A stretch of DNA of 64,000 nt, from positions 1 through 64,000 of the forward strand of contig JASANG010003638.1 in NCBI GenBank assembly GCA_030248215.1, read 5' to 3'. Below are positions 45,149-58,735 of this stretch, one piece after another. The notes under the pieces are model-generated. The model ran no database searches, was not told the origin of the DNA, and worked only from the letters and a program-made list of their open reading frames with translations. Every line of letters starts with the position of its first letter. Position 1 is the stretch's first letter. Position numbers and translations under genes: made by a program. The DNA is from Enoplolaimus lenunculus (lineage: Eukaryota > Nematoda > Enoplea > Enoplida > Thoracostomopsidae).

Positions 45149-47860
45149 GGAAACAATCCTGATTTCTTAATTTTCAAAGCCGCCATCCAAATACGATTAG
45201 TTCATATAATCAAAGCCAGGGCCTTTTATGATTTAGGTCTTAGCACACATATATCGGGTTTGATTTAAATTTTGGAATGAGGGCTTCAATAGATTAGGTT
45301 CAGTACGAATATTCAAACCATGAAACTAAAGACAGTTTATGTAAATGTTCGATCGTCTCGTACGCTGAACAAGCTTGTAAAAATTTGCCTTATTCTACGA
45401 ACCAGCTTATAATTTTACCGAATGTAATGTTTTTCAATTATTCCCAAAATAGATATTTACTATTCCAAGCTTAAAATTGACTTAATTTCGCAGTTCGAAA
45501 AAAATTAGAACCAAAAACTTGTTTTTCTTTATCTTGAAAATGTATTTTCAGCCAGCTGTTAGAGGCAGTTAATAGCTGTCAACGAAAACAAACACTTGTT
45601 TCTGCTTTTAGAAAAGTTTCCGAAATTTGTTAATTTCCAAATCGTTTTGTGTTTAGCGTTTATATTTAGACACTGTCAATGACAACTGTTTGGAATTGGT
45701 CGTTTTTTGCATTTAAAACTATTTTATAAGATGTGCTAAATTTTCAAAAACTATAAGACGATGTAACAGACCACATTTTAAAGGGTGTGGCATGGGTAGA
45801 AAACACACGAACCACTTGTAGGTTGTATAAAGTTTAGAATTTTAAAAATTGGTCGTTTTTGACGCACTGAAATATTTTTCGGCTGGTAAAAACATTTTTG
45901 CTGTAAAACTAATTAAAATATGCTAATTTTAATGCCAACCACGTTTATGTTTAGAGTTTATTGTAACTTCCTTCCAACTGACAAATCAAATTTGTCTATT
46001 CGTAACTCAACCAATTTTCGTTTAGAAATTTTAATCAACCAACATTTTGTTTATCCTGACTACGCCCATGCATATATACTCTTGACATCGGCTTCCCCAA
46101 TCAAGAATCACTGCATGTCGTACGGCGCCGCCCGGTGCCATCTCTCAGCGTCCGGCGCCGTCCGTCGCAATCCGCAACCGTCCGTCACCGTCCGCCACCA
46201 GACGGCATCCTACCTGAGTAATTCACGTACGATACCGCACGGCGATGGACGGCGCCGGACGGTCACGGACGACACGTCCATCACCGAACGTCATCAAATG
46301 TGTAGCTCCACCCTAAGGTTTTTTACTTTGACGCTTTATTTCATCAACCTTTGACAGCATTTCTGTCTTAATTTACAATTTTTACTTTATACTTTTGCCG
46401 GATGTCCGCCTACGTCGCCCTAGAAACACGTGGCATCGGTAAAAAACACAGGAAGTACGTTTAGTTTGGTTGGTGTCACATTTACAGCACAAAAATGACA
46501 ATTAATATAAAAATGTGACAAAATATTTTAGTTCTGCTTCCGTTTCCGGTTTAAAAATTTTATAAATTCGTTCAGTGTAACCCACGTCATGTCACAGGGC
46601 CGCAGCAACACATGGCCGAGGGCGGAAGTGGTACAGCCGGGCTTCAGATACTCGAAAGCAAATTTTTGGTTTTATGGTTTAATACTAATAATTGCGTTTG
46701 GTTTCTCGTTCGCTTAGCTTGCACACTTTTTGCCACAAATGTTATTCAAGCAGTAGGTGGTCCCTGCTTGGCTTGACAGCGACGGCTGAACGAAATCCAG
46801 GATATAAAACGTTATCGTTGGACTGAAACAGCGGCAGCTGTATTTTAGTTGTGCAATTGATTGCGTCAAACGTTTTATGCTATTTTATTAAATAAACGTC
46901 TATTTTTTGGTAAAATTATTAATAAAATTGAATTTTTATTTGTGTTAAATTTGAAACAGAAAGTGTTCACTTTTTTGGCGTGGTTTTGTTAAATTTGTGG
47001 AAAAATTTAAATTTAAACAACCGGGTTTCCATGCTGACGCGAGGCGCAGGAAAGCGTTCAGCAACCGGCAGACGCTCGATTAAACTGGTTTTTTTTTCAA
47101 TTTAAAAATGGAATTTTTGACAATTCAAAAAACGCCAATTGTGTGTTTCCGTATTTTTAGAAATAAAATTTATGTTAAATTTTGACAAGTAATGACTAAA
47201 TCTTTCCTGTGTAAGCAGCATCCGAGTCTATTTTGTCTCAGTACCTCGCTCGTTTTTAATAGAATGTTTTCTTGTCGTTGTTGGACAAACGAAAATAGTT
47301 GCAAACGTATTTTAGCACCGTCGCTGTTGTATAAATAGGAAATGCTAAATTTGGCGATAAACAGGTTTAAGTTTTACACTCGGTTTTTTGTTACGATAAT
47401 TTTATTTTAGTAACTTGTGAAATTGTCAAAATTCAACTATTTTTATCGGTATTTTCTAGTTTCCAGTTTCCAAATTTTGTGCCGTACAACAACAATCGAG
47501 TATTTTGCTCAAATTATATGAATTGAGAAAATGAAAATTATCGCTAAAATTATGCTTTTAACAGTAAAATTTTTTCATTGGAAATTGCCGCACGTTGTCG
47601 CGGTCCGACGGTTCGGCTCTGTAAAGTATAGCGCAACCCGGAATTTGTGAGTAGGTCGTACGCCAATCTGCTATATGTCATATGTAAAGGACTCGGCCAA
47701 TTTGCTATGCTGAACAAATAGCGGTTGAGTCTCGCTCGACTTGCAATTCAGTCAACGTTCAACTGCAAATTAGGAATGTAACCAATTACAATAAAGCGAA
47801 CCCTGGAATAGATTGATTCTGACAGTTTGTTTATTCGTGTAATCTGATTGGTCAGCTGGT
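45149..47860. other. No supported gene; contains a GC-rich foldback at 46115-46300
   Basis: At 46115-46300 the GC content jumps; cggcgccgtccgtc is mirrored by ggacggcgccgg, and tccgtcaccg recurs. A similar short piece (cggcgccgtccgtcac) lies at 6772. A 55-codon frame from an ATG at about 46612 overlaps a dispersed repeat and is not accepted. Confidence 0.5.
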
Positions 47861-48254
47861 TTGGTACAACCAAGAGTGGATGATCACCCTTTCTAACAAG
47901 AGTGTGCAACTGGGTACATTCTGTGTATTAAAGAATGTACCCGGCACGCGTTGCGTTTTTAGCCTACACCCCTTGTTTAGGGGAGGTCTGTATGCAGTTT
48001 TATATCGTAGTGAAATTATTGTATTAATATAGTCATACACGCAAGTGTGACTAAACAACATAGTTGACCCCCCTTAGAGGAGGTAGGTGTACTGAAGCAT
48101 ACTTTATTGTTAATCTCTTGCTTAACCCGACCCCTGATTGAGGGGGGGGGGTCGAACAAAACTGCAACGAGTGCTGGTACATTTAGTACCATGCACAACC
48201 TAAGCAGCTGCACACTCTTCTGCAAGGTGGACATCATCCACTCTTGGTACAACC
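47861..48254. mobile_element. MITE family G copy
   Basis: ccaagagtggatgat at the left and atcatccactcttgg at the right. An inner hairpin (gggtacattctgtg, gaatgtaccc) is shared with a diverged copy at about 49884-50190. Confidence 0.65.
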
Positions 48255-48813
48255 TTAGAGTAAGCTGCAACTACATAGACGAATATTTGTGCCAAGGCGA
48301 ATTCCAGTAAAATTGGTTAGAATTGCAGATTGGCCTACGACAAATACATGAAGACTATTTTAAACCTAAAGTTAAACCTAAGAAGTTTATGACCGCTTTT
48401 ATTTGACATCTTGTTCGTGTATTTGTGAGAAAGTTTTCAGTTGCTTTATTAATTTGTTTATTTGCTCAACTTAACCTGTTAATATAAAGTTTTCGGGCAA
48501 CTGTGCACCTGATTGGACAATTCGTTTCGTTATAAGAAAATGATTTTTACGACGTAATCGTTTGTTTAATTGGTTATCAGCTTGGGCCCGCCTCAGTGGA
48601 ATTTTACAAAATTAAAGTTTTTTATAACTTTAACGCATTTATAATGAGAATGAGCAAAAAAATAACAGAGAATCCAAAAAGGAAAAATAAAAAATCCTTA
48701 ATGAATTTAACGAAAGGTCGGCGAATGGTTGCCTTGGATTTTGCCACAAAAATCGCTTTGAAGATAAAGCGAATAAGATAATTTTGAATAGTAACATATT
48801 AAAATTGTGTAAT

Positions 48814-49292
48814 GCGGGATTCACGTTATAACTGGGCCATCTCGGAACACGTTTTGTCCATGTTGATTCGACGTCAGCATAAAATTTTGCGATCTGTATC
48901 GCAATTATGTACACAAAATGTGAATGTCACATGACATTGGTTTGCCAATCTCATCTCACATAATACCGCGGGACATTTATGAAATATCGTATATTCCGAA
49001 ATTTTTCCGAATATCACTTGATATTTATGCAAGACAGTGCAATTTGCGCGCACGCATAATACAATGAAAAGTCAGATAATGAAAGTTTAAGTGATTTCGA
49101 ATACTGAATTAGCCTTTATTTTTCTGTTTCTGGCGGAAATTTTGCCTAAATAATTTCTATTTTTTAGTATCATATGATATTCAACAGGACATTCAGGTTC
49201 AAACATGTCATATGATACTGACGGACAGTATTTCGAATATCATATGATACTGCGGTACAAACAGTGAACGTCGGTTATAACGTGAACCCCGT
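48814..49292. mobile_element. TIR element with tatcatatgata motifs, copy 2
   Basis: Begins gcgggattcacgttataact, ends ggttataacgtgaacccc; the centre has gtatcatatgatat palindromes as in copy 1. Confidence 0.78.
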
Positions 49293-49883
49293 ATAATTCA
49301 GCAAAAAAACGAGAGACAATAAAGCAACACGAAAGAACACAGAATAAAAAAAGATACAAAAAAGACGTAAGAAAAACAAAATACTGCAGAAATAAAACTA
49401 AAATAATTTATTGAAAAATGCAAAAATTACTATTATTAATAATTAGATTTTGGTTTTAATTTTGTCAAATGTAATCGTGTATTTGATGAATATATTCGAC
49501 GCCGTAGCCGCCTAACAAACTTTACACGAAGCGTGAACTTTTTATAAAAATTGGAAAGTTTGCTGTTCATTTTTGGATTTTTAAAACTTTAATATTTGAA
49601 TTGCGTTTGAAATCGGTACTTGGCATTTGGTTAATTTCGTTCGATATTTAATGTCTTTTTGACAGCCGCTTCACCAATTCCAATTATAGACTGCGTATTC
49701 TCAAATGTTTGCATATAGCGGGTTTCACAACAATTCGTCGACTGACAACTTGTATTAAAATCTGAAATATTGGTCATTCTACAATTTTCTGCCCAATAAA
49801 ATCATGCGTAGGCTTTACGACACTGTCGGGTGACGTATTGTTGTAAATTCGTGTATAGCAATTCTCGTCAGTTGAGATTCAAG

Positions 49884-50190
49884 AGCGGATTGTTGCTATT
49901 TAACAAGAGTGCGCAACTGGGCAGCACATTCTGTGTAGAAAAGAATGTATCCGGCACACGTTGTGTTGTTGCCCAAACCCCTTTATTTAGAGAGCAGTAC
50001 AACCAGTGCGAACCATGGCACTTTATATATGCGGCTTCAAACATGGTCTTCTTATAGCTTAATCTAGGGGTATTCATGTGATAGCGAATCCCATGTAAAC
50101 CAGGGATGGTCGGCCAAAAACGCAACGCTCGGTGGTACATTTTGTATCACGTGGAACTCGAAGAGTTGTACACTGTTGTCACGATCCAAT
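49884..50190. mobile_element. MITE family G, diverged copy
   Basis: Shares aacaagagtg.gcaactggg and aagaatgta.ccggcac with 47861-48254; ends are poorly preserved. Confidence 0.45.
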
Positions 50191-50489
50191 GTTGATAAAA
50201 TACATATCGTAATTTTGCAATCACTAATTACAGTTTGATGCCTTTAATAGAACTCATTCAGTTTTGCAATATTTTAAAAATTTTGCAATATCATCTTTAA
50301 TACTGGCACAAACTACACACGTTTTCTACTGTTTTAGTCAAAGTTTTGTTGGCAAAATTACCACAATTTTATGTTCGCAAGATTTTCATTTCTTTATATG
50401 ATTTTCTTCTTTGGTATAAAAATACTTGGTTCTCTGGTTTTGTTGGGGTCCACTGTGTGATCGCTTGTTTGAAAGCCCATTACTAACTT

Positions 50490-50633
50490 GGGCCAATGTT
50501 AAGAACTGGGGCGGAACAGTATTATAAGCATATTCCTAAACCTAAGCCTAAGCCAAGCAAAAAATTAGTCTAAAGCATAAGCTTTTACTGCAGTCCCACA
50601 GAAAGCGTTCCGCACCTGATCTTTACATGGGCG
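50490..50633. mobile_element. MITE family B copy
   Basis: Starts gggccaatgttaagaactgg, ends gatctttacatgggc; hexamer run cctaagcctaagcc inside. Confidence 0.75.
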
Positions 50634-51380
50634 CTAACTTGTAATTTTAAGCTTTAGACAATATTTTTAATATTACTACGGATGCTTGCATGATCTGGTG
50701 TACGGGCATGCTAAAAAACGTGGATTTTTTCAATATTTTAGGTTATTCGCTCATGTAATAAAGCAACACTGAAAAAGCTAAAAGACAACACAACAGGCTG
50801 CCAATATGGCGTTAAGACATAAAAAAATTTACTTTTTTTTAGTTTAAAGTACAATTTTTCATTCATTTTTTGACGTTTCGCATGCAAATTTACCTGCTCT
50901 GAACTGTATTTCTTTCGGTTTTGACGCTAAAATTGTTTTTGACTCAATGATTGCGAAATGTGTTTTTAACTATTTTATTTGTTTTACTGTAACTCCGGTA
51001 TTAAAATAACACAGCGGGACCTGAACAGCGGATCCGACGAGATATAATAGTGGACAGAAACGTACGAACGAGTCAAACGCCACAGAGGAAACGCTTAGCA
51101 CCAATTTTGGTTTGAATTCGTTTTCGGTGTCAGATTAGAGAGTCTTCCCTTTGGGTCAGCCAGTGTTATGTTATATTTTAACTGTTATACAATTTTCGGA
51201 CATCAAAAGCAAAAAATTTTCACGTATTTTATATTTCAAATGTTCATTGAAGCATTAACAAAATATGGCGTAAATTACGGTAAAATTGATTATGTAACAC
51301 TGATATTTTTGTTTTCGTTCAAGTGTTTTTGCAACGATATTTCAGTATATCTTTTTCACTACTTTTGGTCGGGAACTCAA

Positions 51381-51432
51381 ATGGATAAATTAGCGGGCGT
51401 GGATTTGGCTCAAGATGCCACCAAGGTGCCCG
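51381..51432 (+). CDS. Candidate first coding exon, unknown gene
   Basis: An ATG begins 17 codons (MDKLAGVDLAQDATKVP) that end in a strong gtaagt donor at 51433. The bases are richer in GC than their surroundings, and the frame upstream contains no earlier credible start near a splice site. A MITE begins 31 bp after the donor. I did not find the next exon; the only other candidate + exon (63606-63735) does not match in phase. A chance ATG beside a chance donor remains possible. Confidence 0.25.
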
Positions 51433-51463
51433 GTAAGTGGGTAATTATCATTCAGTCCCATTA

Positions 51464-51650
51464 TGGCCCATGTTACTTTAAGGGGCGTCCAGGTTTCCGG
51501 TGGGTCTACAAAATAGGTGGTTTAGATTCTAGATTACATTTTTTTTGCTTAGACTGAGGCTTAGGCTTAGAAACTCATTTTGTGCAAAGGTTAGCCTTGG
51601 TCTTAGGAATACGGTTAATCTACTGTTACGCCCCTTGAAATATGGTCAAG
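51464..51650. mobile_element. MITE family A copy, inverted
   Basis: Begins ggcccatgttactttaaggg and ends gttacgccccttgaaatatgg; ttaggctta motifs inside. Starts 31 bp after the donor of the candidate exon at 51381. Confidence 0.75.
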
Positions 51651-52819
51651 TATACTATGAGCAACGAAACACTCACTGCGTAGGCGAAATAATACACAAT
51701 GTGCAGTGCTTAACAATTATTACGATTATGGGAAGGGTAAAATCTGCTCAAGATACAAGAAGTGAGACGACCCTCTGGCTGTGGTGTTTGTCAAGAATCT
51801 TTAGTCAGCGGCGTAGCCAAATTTGTTATTTCTGGAAGCGATTTATACCACATGTAAAACTTTTTTGACCTGCAGAATCTGTAACAGTTGTATCTTAAAC
51901 TGAACTAAAAATTACAAAATACTTTATTTTTTGTCTCCAAAAATTTTCGATAGGGGGATATATACACCGTCTGGTACTAGACGCACTTTGTTATAGTCAA
52001 ATGGTGCCAAAGGTTTGAGTTGAAATACCCAGCGTTGAAACAAACAGAAAATTGTTATTCGGGACTGGGATTCAATTGATTGCCAATCTGGAACATTTGG
52101 AAATGGATTTTTACATTTTCTAAGTATTGCAGCAGTGTCTTTTAGGCCCTATTTGCTAGTTAGACAGCGTTAACCCATTAACTTATAGAGTATACTATGA
52201 GCAACTGAGAGCAAGTAATATACGAGCCATACAGTGTGAGCGGTGTTTAACAATTTTAACATATATGCGCAGTGCAAAATTACTACAAGACGTGAGAGCC
52301 CCCTCGGGCTCGAGCGTCAAGCTCCTATAGCAGAGTTTTCATCGTAAACACCTTCTACCCGAGAGGCTGGTGATTGAATCTTACTTTGAAATTACATCTC
52401 ATCTGAAATTAAAAATGTCCATGTGAGAAAGGGTTAAACTATTTTCCGAACCAGGTAAGAGCGAACTCTATGAAGCTTTGTATGATTTGCAGGATGGAGC
52501 CATAACTGGACCGACACTAAAAATTGACCCTGGCATTTTGATATAAACCGGCCGGCTATTGACAGTTTAGAAATAAATTACACTACGTCGGCTTTGCGCA
52601 ACGCTCAAAAGTTAGCGAATGCACAAACATTATGTATGCAGATTTTCTGTACATAGAACAATTATGTATTAAGAATTCATTGTAAGCAAAGTAACATTGG
52701 AAAGTTGCCCAAATTACGTATATGGTGCGTTTTAGCTTTAATATACAGATAACTAATATTTTTTCATATGTAGAGTGACTAGGATTTCAACCGGCCTACC
52801 GGGATGCATTTTGTCCGGT
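51650..52819. repeat. SINE-like repeats, no gene seen
   Basis: 51655-51800, 52190-52380 and 59285-59460 share tatgagcaac..., gcgcagtgcaaaat.., caagacgtgag and cctatagc.gag. tRNA-like boxes are weak, so the assignment is tentative. Confidence 0.35.
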
Positions 52820-53196
52820 CAATGGCGGATCCACGGGGGGGCCACCCCGGCCGTGGCCCCCCCAACAGCATCTCGACAAAAATTTTATAGTGTCAATTGC
52901 TGTTCTACGCTGTTTATTTCTCTGTTTTATACACAATAGTATAAGCACGCTTCAAAGTTTCTTGGCCCTGGAGTCATTTATGCGCTACAATTAGGGATAA
53001 TACACATTTATGGACTCTAAACAAGGGTTTAAGGACTCTACCCGCTACGGATTCTTATTAGGGATACGGACTCCTATTAATTGGGACTCAAAATGGGGAC
53101 CCCCTCTTATTTGGGTCACTACAGTATGGGTCAAAAATAAGTTTATTACCTGTGAAATTTTGCCCCCCCCATTTTGAGATCCTGGATCCGCCACCG
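52820..53196. mobile_element. hAT-like MITE copy 2, with 8-bp target duplication
   Basis: Begins caatggcggatcc, ends ggatccgccaccg and is flanked by the 8-bp duplication tgtccggt (52812-52819, 53197-53204). Interior matches 579-952 closely. Confidence 0.88.
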
Positions 53197-53469
53197 TGTC
53201 CGGTGGAGGTAAGATGGCCAGTTCACTCCTGGCTTGATCATACCCGCAGTGTATTGTTCAAAGCTACTGCTCGTTTAATGCGCCCCTGTTGCTTAAAAAC
53301 TTATCGTTAAACTGGTGACAGCTCTGTCCCGAAATGAAATTTTGGTTCTATTAAAGTTGAATTTCTTCGGGTGCCACATTAAAATTCATGAAAAGTTTCA
53401 TCTCTGTTTGTAAGTCTCTGCCGAAATATTTAGTATATATCTAGCATGTTGAACTGGCTACGGGCTAAA

Positions 53470-54364
53470 TACGTCATTTCTTGATAACAGAATATCTAAG
53501 GATGGCGTCTTTTTTGCATATTCTTACGTCATTTCGTGATAACAGAATATCTAAGGATGGCGTCATTTTTGCATTTTTCTTACGTCATTTCGTGATAGCA
53601 GAATATCTAAGGATGGCGTCATTTTTGCATTTTTCCTACGTCATTTCGGGATAACAGAATATCTGAGGATGGCGTCATTTTTGCATTTTTCTTACGTCAT
53701 TTCGTGATAACAGAATATCTAAGGATGGCGTCATTTTTGCATTTTTCCTACGTCATTTCGGGATAACAGAATATCTGAGGATGGCGTCATTTTTGCATTT
53801 TTCTTACGTCATTTCGTGATAACAGAATATCTAAGGATGGCGTCATTTTTGCATTTTTCTTACGTCATTTCGTGATAACAGAATATCTAAGGATGGCGTC
53901 ATTTTTGCATTTTTCTTACGTCATTTCGTGATAACAGAATATCTAAGGATGGCGTCATTTTTGCATTTTTCCTACGTCATTTCGGGATAACAGAATATCT
54001 GAGGATGGCGTCATTTTTGCATTTTTCTTACGTCATTTCGTGATAACAGAATATCTAAGGATGGCGTCATTTTTGTATTTTTCTTACGTCATTTCGTGAT
54101 AACAGAATATCTAAGGATGGCGTCATTTTTGCATTTTTCCTACGTGATTTCGGGATAACAGAATATCTGAGGATGGCGTCATTTTTGCATTTTTCTTACG
54201 TCATTTCGTGATAACAGAATATCTAAGGATGGCGTCATTTTTGCATTTTTCTTACGTCATTTCGTGATAACAGAATATCTAAAGAAGGCGTCAATTTTGC
54301 ATTTTTCTTACGTTATTTCGTGATAACAGAATATCTAAGGATGGCGTCATTTTTGCAATTTTCT
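53470..54364. repeat. 56-bp tandem array, 16 copies, two unit types
   Basis: The unit starts tacgtcatttcgtgataaca and continues gaatatctaaggatggcgtc. Copies 4, 6, 10 and 13 carry linked variants (cgggataac with ctgagg) and each follows a unit ending in ttttcc. 895 bp is 16 x 56 to within one base. Confidence 0.95.
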
Positions 54365-54752
54365 ATATTTAAAACGTCATAAAATGCATTACGTTGTGTT
54401 TACAAATATATTTAGTTTTTCGAACAAAAATTGTTTTGAGAAAACGTTTCTTTAAACTCGAAATTAAGTTTCGTTTGACACAATAAACATGAACATTTGG
54501 CACATTTTGTGTATAATTTTGACGCGTTTTCTATTGAATTATACACATAAAAACATAAATGACAAGTATAACAGTGGGATTTAACAGCGTAGCCAGGATT
54601 TCGTTTCGGGTGGGTGTAACTTTAAATTAAATTATTTTTAAGCTCAAAAAAGCTCTTAATATTTCATATTTTAGCAAATCGCATGCATCCATGAAACATA
54701 TTTTATGGAAACTATTTTGAAAAACTCCCAAAACATTAACCGATGTTTGATA

Positions 54753-55139
54753 CTGTAGTGTCCCGAATATTAAGGTCGGGGGACTGATATTTATTTGGCA
54801 TCTCCAGAGGGTATCCCCCTGTTCTTCGGTTACGGACTGTTATTTATTTTTAACCTACGCTCCTCCATCCCTTGTTACTGAAGTATCTCCGGTATTGCAA
54901 CTGTCCGTTGAGCGATAATGCAAGGTTATACTTAGAAATGTACTTTCAAAATCTAAGTACGCGTTGAAGTTTCGAAGTTAAATTACTTGGTCCTGGGGTC
55001 ATGTATGCGCTACAGTTACGGATAGTTAACATTTATTCACTTTAATTAGGATTTAAGGCTTATTAGAGATACGGACTTCCATTGATTGGGACTCCAAATG
55101 GGGACCCCCTTATTACCCCTCTTATTCGGGTCACCACAG
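54753..55139 (+). mobile_element. TA-flanked MITE, copy e
   Basis: Ends ctgtagtgtcccgaata and cttattcgggtcaccacag, with TA on both sides (54751-54752 and 55140-55141). Confidence 0.82.
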
Positions 55140-57108
55140 TAGGCAATGCTGTATCGGACCTGGCAAAGGTCTGCCAATCGTAAGGTTAAACCCCACGAGC
55201 GAAGCGAGCGAGATATTAATTGTAAACGCAATTTTAGCATCGAATTATTCGATGATTTCGTTTAAAACAGCAGGAATGTGTCGGCGGACGTGGAACGCTG
55301 AGATCCATCAGCCATTTCCATTTTCGTTGCGGCCATAAGATTTGAAATATTTGATACAAATCATTTTTAAAAAGTCAAAAAAATTAATCTATTGAATTTT
55401 GAGTCTAAAATTGATTACAAAACGCCGCTCGTTCAAGAATCATTTGAGCACTTAAAAAATACTCAAAAAAGCCGTTGTGTTCGTGGTAAGATTTTGTTGG
55501 AAACCCTTCAAAACCGACTACAATCCACGATGTACTACTGTAGGCCAAATTTTAAGCATAATTTTTATTGCTGTGTTTCGTTGCAGTGAAAATTCCTTAA
55601 ATTGTTTAAATTTCATTTTCTATATACACAACATTGTCTCACTTTACAAGTTTATTGCTGCTATTGTCAGCGCTGAGCATTTATACATTGATTATGACAA
55701 CTTGAGTACAAAGATGCCACACCATTTTTAAATGTTTTCTTACAAAATATTATATTTTTTTGAAAACTTAAGTTTCAAAACGTATACTCAGCATTTTAGT
55801 ATCATGTATCAAACCAGCACTCACCAACATGGCCACGATTTCATTTCGGCTGGGTATATCTTCACAGTCGAGTTTTTGCCAAGGAACGCAGCGATCAACA
55901 GCTGTTTAACTTCGAACATCCAGAAAGTTGATTCTAAGACGAGTTTAAGGTGCTTTTTGTCCTGTTTCGCTAGATACTTTATTCTAATATATGCATAATC
56001 ACCCCTGCATAACTTTATTTTTAAATACAGAGGTTCGGATCGAGAGACTAGCAGCGATGCCACCTGGGCCGGTAGTCAAGCGGGGCCAGGATGACTAGTT
56101 CCCCCTGGAAAAATTTTGGCCTATAAGAAAAATTTCAACCTTGTAAGTCAACGAAGACCCTTGTATGCCTCTCGTGACAAAATTTTCGCTCCCATTTAGC
56201 AAGATGAGCTGGCTGCGGGCGTGCACTCCACCCAAACCATAGAGACTCAATACTTCAAGCTTGGTATGACCACATTGCAGTGTTTAGACAATTCCTAAAC
56301 CCCGATAATTTTTTATATCCCCTTCCTGCTCCCCTGCATTGTTTAATGCTATTTTGCATTCATAATACCATCCAAAACGCATTGTAGCTCAATCTGCAAC
56401 AACAACAACAACAACAACAGTATCGCTTTTGCAATATTACAATATCCAATCAAAATGCAGCGCGTTACTGAAGCTGCAATTATGTACGCGTATTTATTCA
56501 GTACAACTTTTCGAAAGTTGGATTTTTTTGTTGCAAATTTTAGAGCATCTCAATTTCGCGGATAAAAGTGTCTTTAAAATCTCGAATATCTTTTGTATGG
56601 TTTTGTTTTTTGACAATTAATTCATGAAAATGACAACAGTGACAATTTGTATGCACCCATGTTATAAAATAAAGCGTATGCAAATGTGCACTGTTTTACG
56701 CGTTGGCTTAGATGTGGGCTTTTCATATTTAGTGACATGTTTCAGTGCAACCGCGATGCAAAGATTTCATTTCGCAAATGTATAACCTTATTTTTTGACT
56801 TTAAAATCAAACAAACATTTTGACGGGACAAACACCGTCTCAAGCGTATTTTCTGCCCATTCTTTTGTGTAAAAATGTAAAATTTATAATTAAAAATGGT
56901 TTTGTGAAGTATAAACAAGAATAAATTTCAAGATATTCATGTTAGCATAACCTAATCCCAACGGTGTCAGTGTACTGAACAATGAAGCTTAGTGGCTGCC
57001 GAGTCTGAACCAGGATTGAAGGTTTTATCTTTGTGTTCATCAACCCCCCTAAATTAGCTTGGTCACGCACGATATTAGAATTTAGCATCATGTTTTATTT
57101 GAAAACTA
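55140..57108. other. No supported gene
   Basis: Contains a dispersed repeat (55190-55240), a repeat fragment at 56070-56215 and a (caa)n run at 56397-56420. Frames at 55392-55590 are open on both strands and have no matching splice sites. Confidence 0.5.
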
Positions 57109-57341
57109 GGCCAATGTAAAGAACAGGGGCGGAACAGAATTGTTAGCAGGTTCCTAAGCCTAAGCCTAAGCCTAAGTGTAAGAATGAGCATATTCCTAAG
57201 CGTTAGTCCAAGCCTAACAATAAGAATGAGCATATTCTTAAGCCTAAACCTAAAAGCCAAGCAACAAATTAGTCTAAAGCTTACACTTACTCTTTTCTAG
57301 TCCCACCGAACAACGTTCCGCCCTGATCTTCACATGGGCCC
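57109..57341. mobile_element. MITE family B copy
   Basis: Starts ggccaatgtaaagaacaggg, ends ctgatcttcacatgggcc; several cctaag runs. Confidence 0.8.
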
Positions 57342-58735
57342 ATGTACTGTACACTCTGTGTCAATTTCATAGATTTATTATTAGCTAAGTAATTTCGAAA
57401 TTATCAATTTCATGTTTAGCTATTAAAATTTAAGTAATTTTTGGCTAATTTTCCAGTGTCATATTTTAAGTAATATTCAAAAATTAATATCTCAAACGAC
57501 TCCAAAAAAATATTACTAAAACGTATCAAAAACGTCAATTTTAAGAGTATAATTTGACAGTTTTTGTAGGCTTAATTATATTAATGCTTCGTTAATAAAT
57601 TTGTTGCGTTTCGTTTTTCAATTTTGCGTATTAAAATACACAATTTTGTCACAAATGGTTTTTGATTCGATTGCCTCAAACAATAATTTTCGGTTTAGGT
57701 GTTCAATTTTCACTCTGTCACACCAAAAATTAACATATAATAATTGTTATAAACATCAAAATGGCTAAACATCGCTACATTTTAGCAGATGTAATCAGTT
57801 AAGAAAGTTTGACAAAATTAAAAAAAAAGACAAATATTTAAATTATTCATTTTTTTCGATGGTAACCTTACGTACTGGAACGTTAGTTTACGCCAAAACT
57901 TAGTGACGGGTTACTCGAGTTGTGTGTTTTCTATAAACGGAGTTAACACGCGCACTTTGCTAGTGCTCGAGTGCGTTTGTACTTGACCTTCCCAAAATAT
58001 CACAACACCAGCCTGCGCAATTCATTTTCACCCCGTTGCTGTGCCATTTTATTGTTTTGTCATTTTTGTATTTAACTGTTGTTTTTATTTGTTTTGTTGT
58101 ATTGGAGGTGCATTTATTATACACTTTTGTCTTAAAAGTTTCTATATACTTTCACTTTATATTAAGGGGTAACTTTTACTCATTTTCTGTCTCGTTCTGT
58201 CTTTCCTTTAAAACAATTGGTTTTTTAGTTGTTTTTGTTGTTGTTGTTGTTGTTGTTGGTTTGTGTTACTGTTCAAACTTTGCCCATAAACTGCACGTGG
58301 TTGCGCACAATGTATTGCGCCTAACAAAACTATATATTATTATTATTGTTGTTGTTGTTGTTGTTGTTGTTTTGTTTTTAAGAAAATATGTAATTTTTAC
58401 GACTCCATGGAATTGGTGACTTTGCGTTGTCGATTGCTTCCTCGAGGCTGCGTCCAAAAATGAAAAAAGACGCAAAAAATTTAGAGCTTAAATTTTGGGT
58501 AAAACTTAATACAAAATAAAATGTATAATTTTTATATTTGTTTGTTTTTGTTTACATTTGACTCATAGAAGACATTGTTGTATACGCGTTGCAAAATCAC
58601 AGGATCCGGGAGGTTTTTTTGGTCATTTTTAACAAAATATTTACTGATTTTTATCTCTCATATTTATAGCATTTCGCCATGCAATTTAAGTGACAATTGC
58701 GTAAAAGATTTGACGCATTAAGTCGATATTCTCAA
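57342..58735. other. No supported gene; two (GTT)n runs
   Basis: AT-rich. Trinucleotide runs at about 58226-58258 and 58340-58372 create long valine-rich chance frames. Confidence 0.6.

Noticed and set aside
45920-46354. 144-codon frame
   Set aside because: Runs through the GC-rich foldback island; no start or splice context.
46612-46780. ATG frame MAEGGSGTAGLQILESKF
   Set aside because: Overlaps a dispersed repeat (ttctcgttcgctt) and has no clear donor.
48596-48781. Lysine-rich 61-codon frame
   Set aside because: A-rich composition explains it; it ends just beside a transposon end and lacks splice or homology support.
55392-55590. Open frames on both strands (SKIDYKTPLVQESFEHLKN on +, WIVVGFEGFPTKS on -)
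   Set aside because: Both strands are open, no acceptor and donor pair fits, and neither was recognised.
58036-58419. 127-codon hydrophobic frame
   Set aside because: Driven by T-rich sequence and (GTT)n microsatellites.
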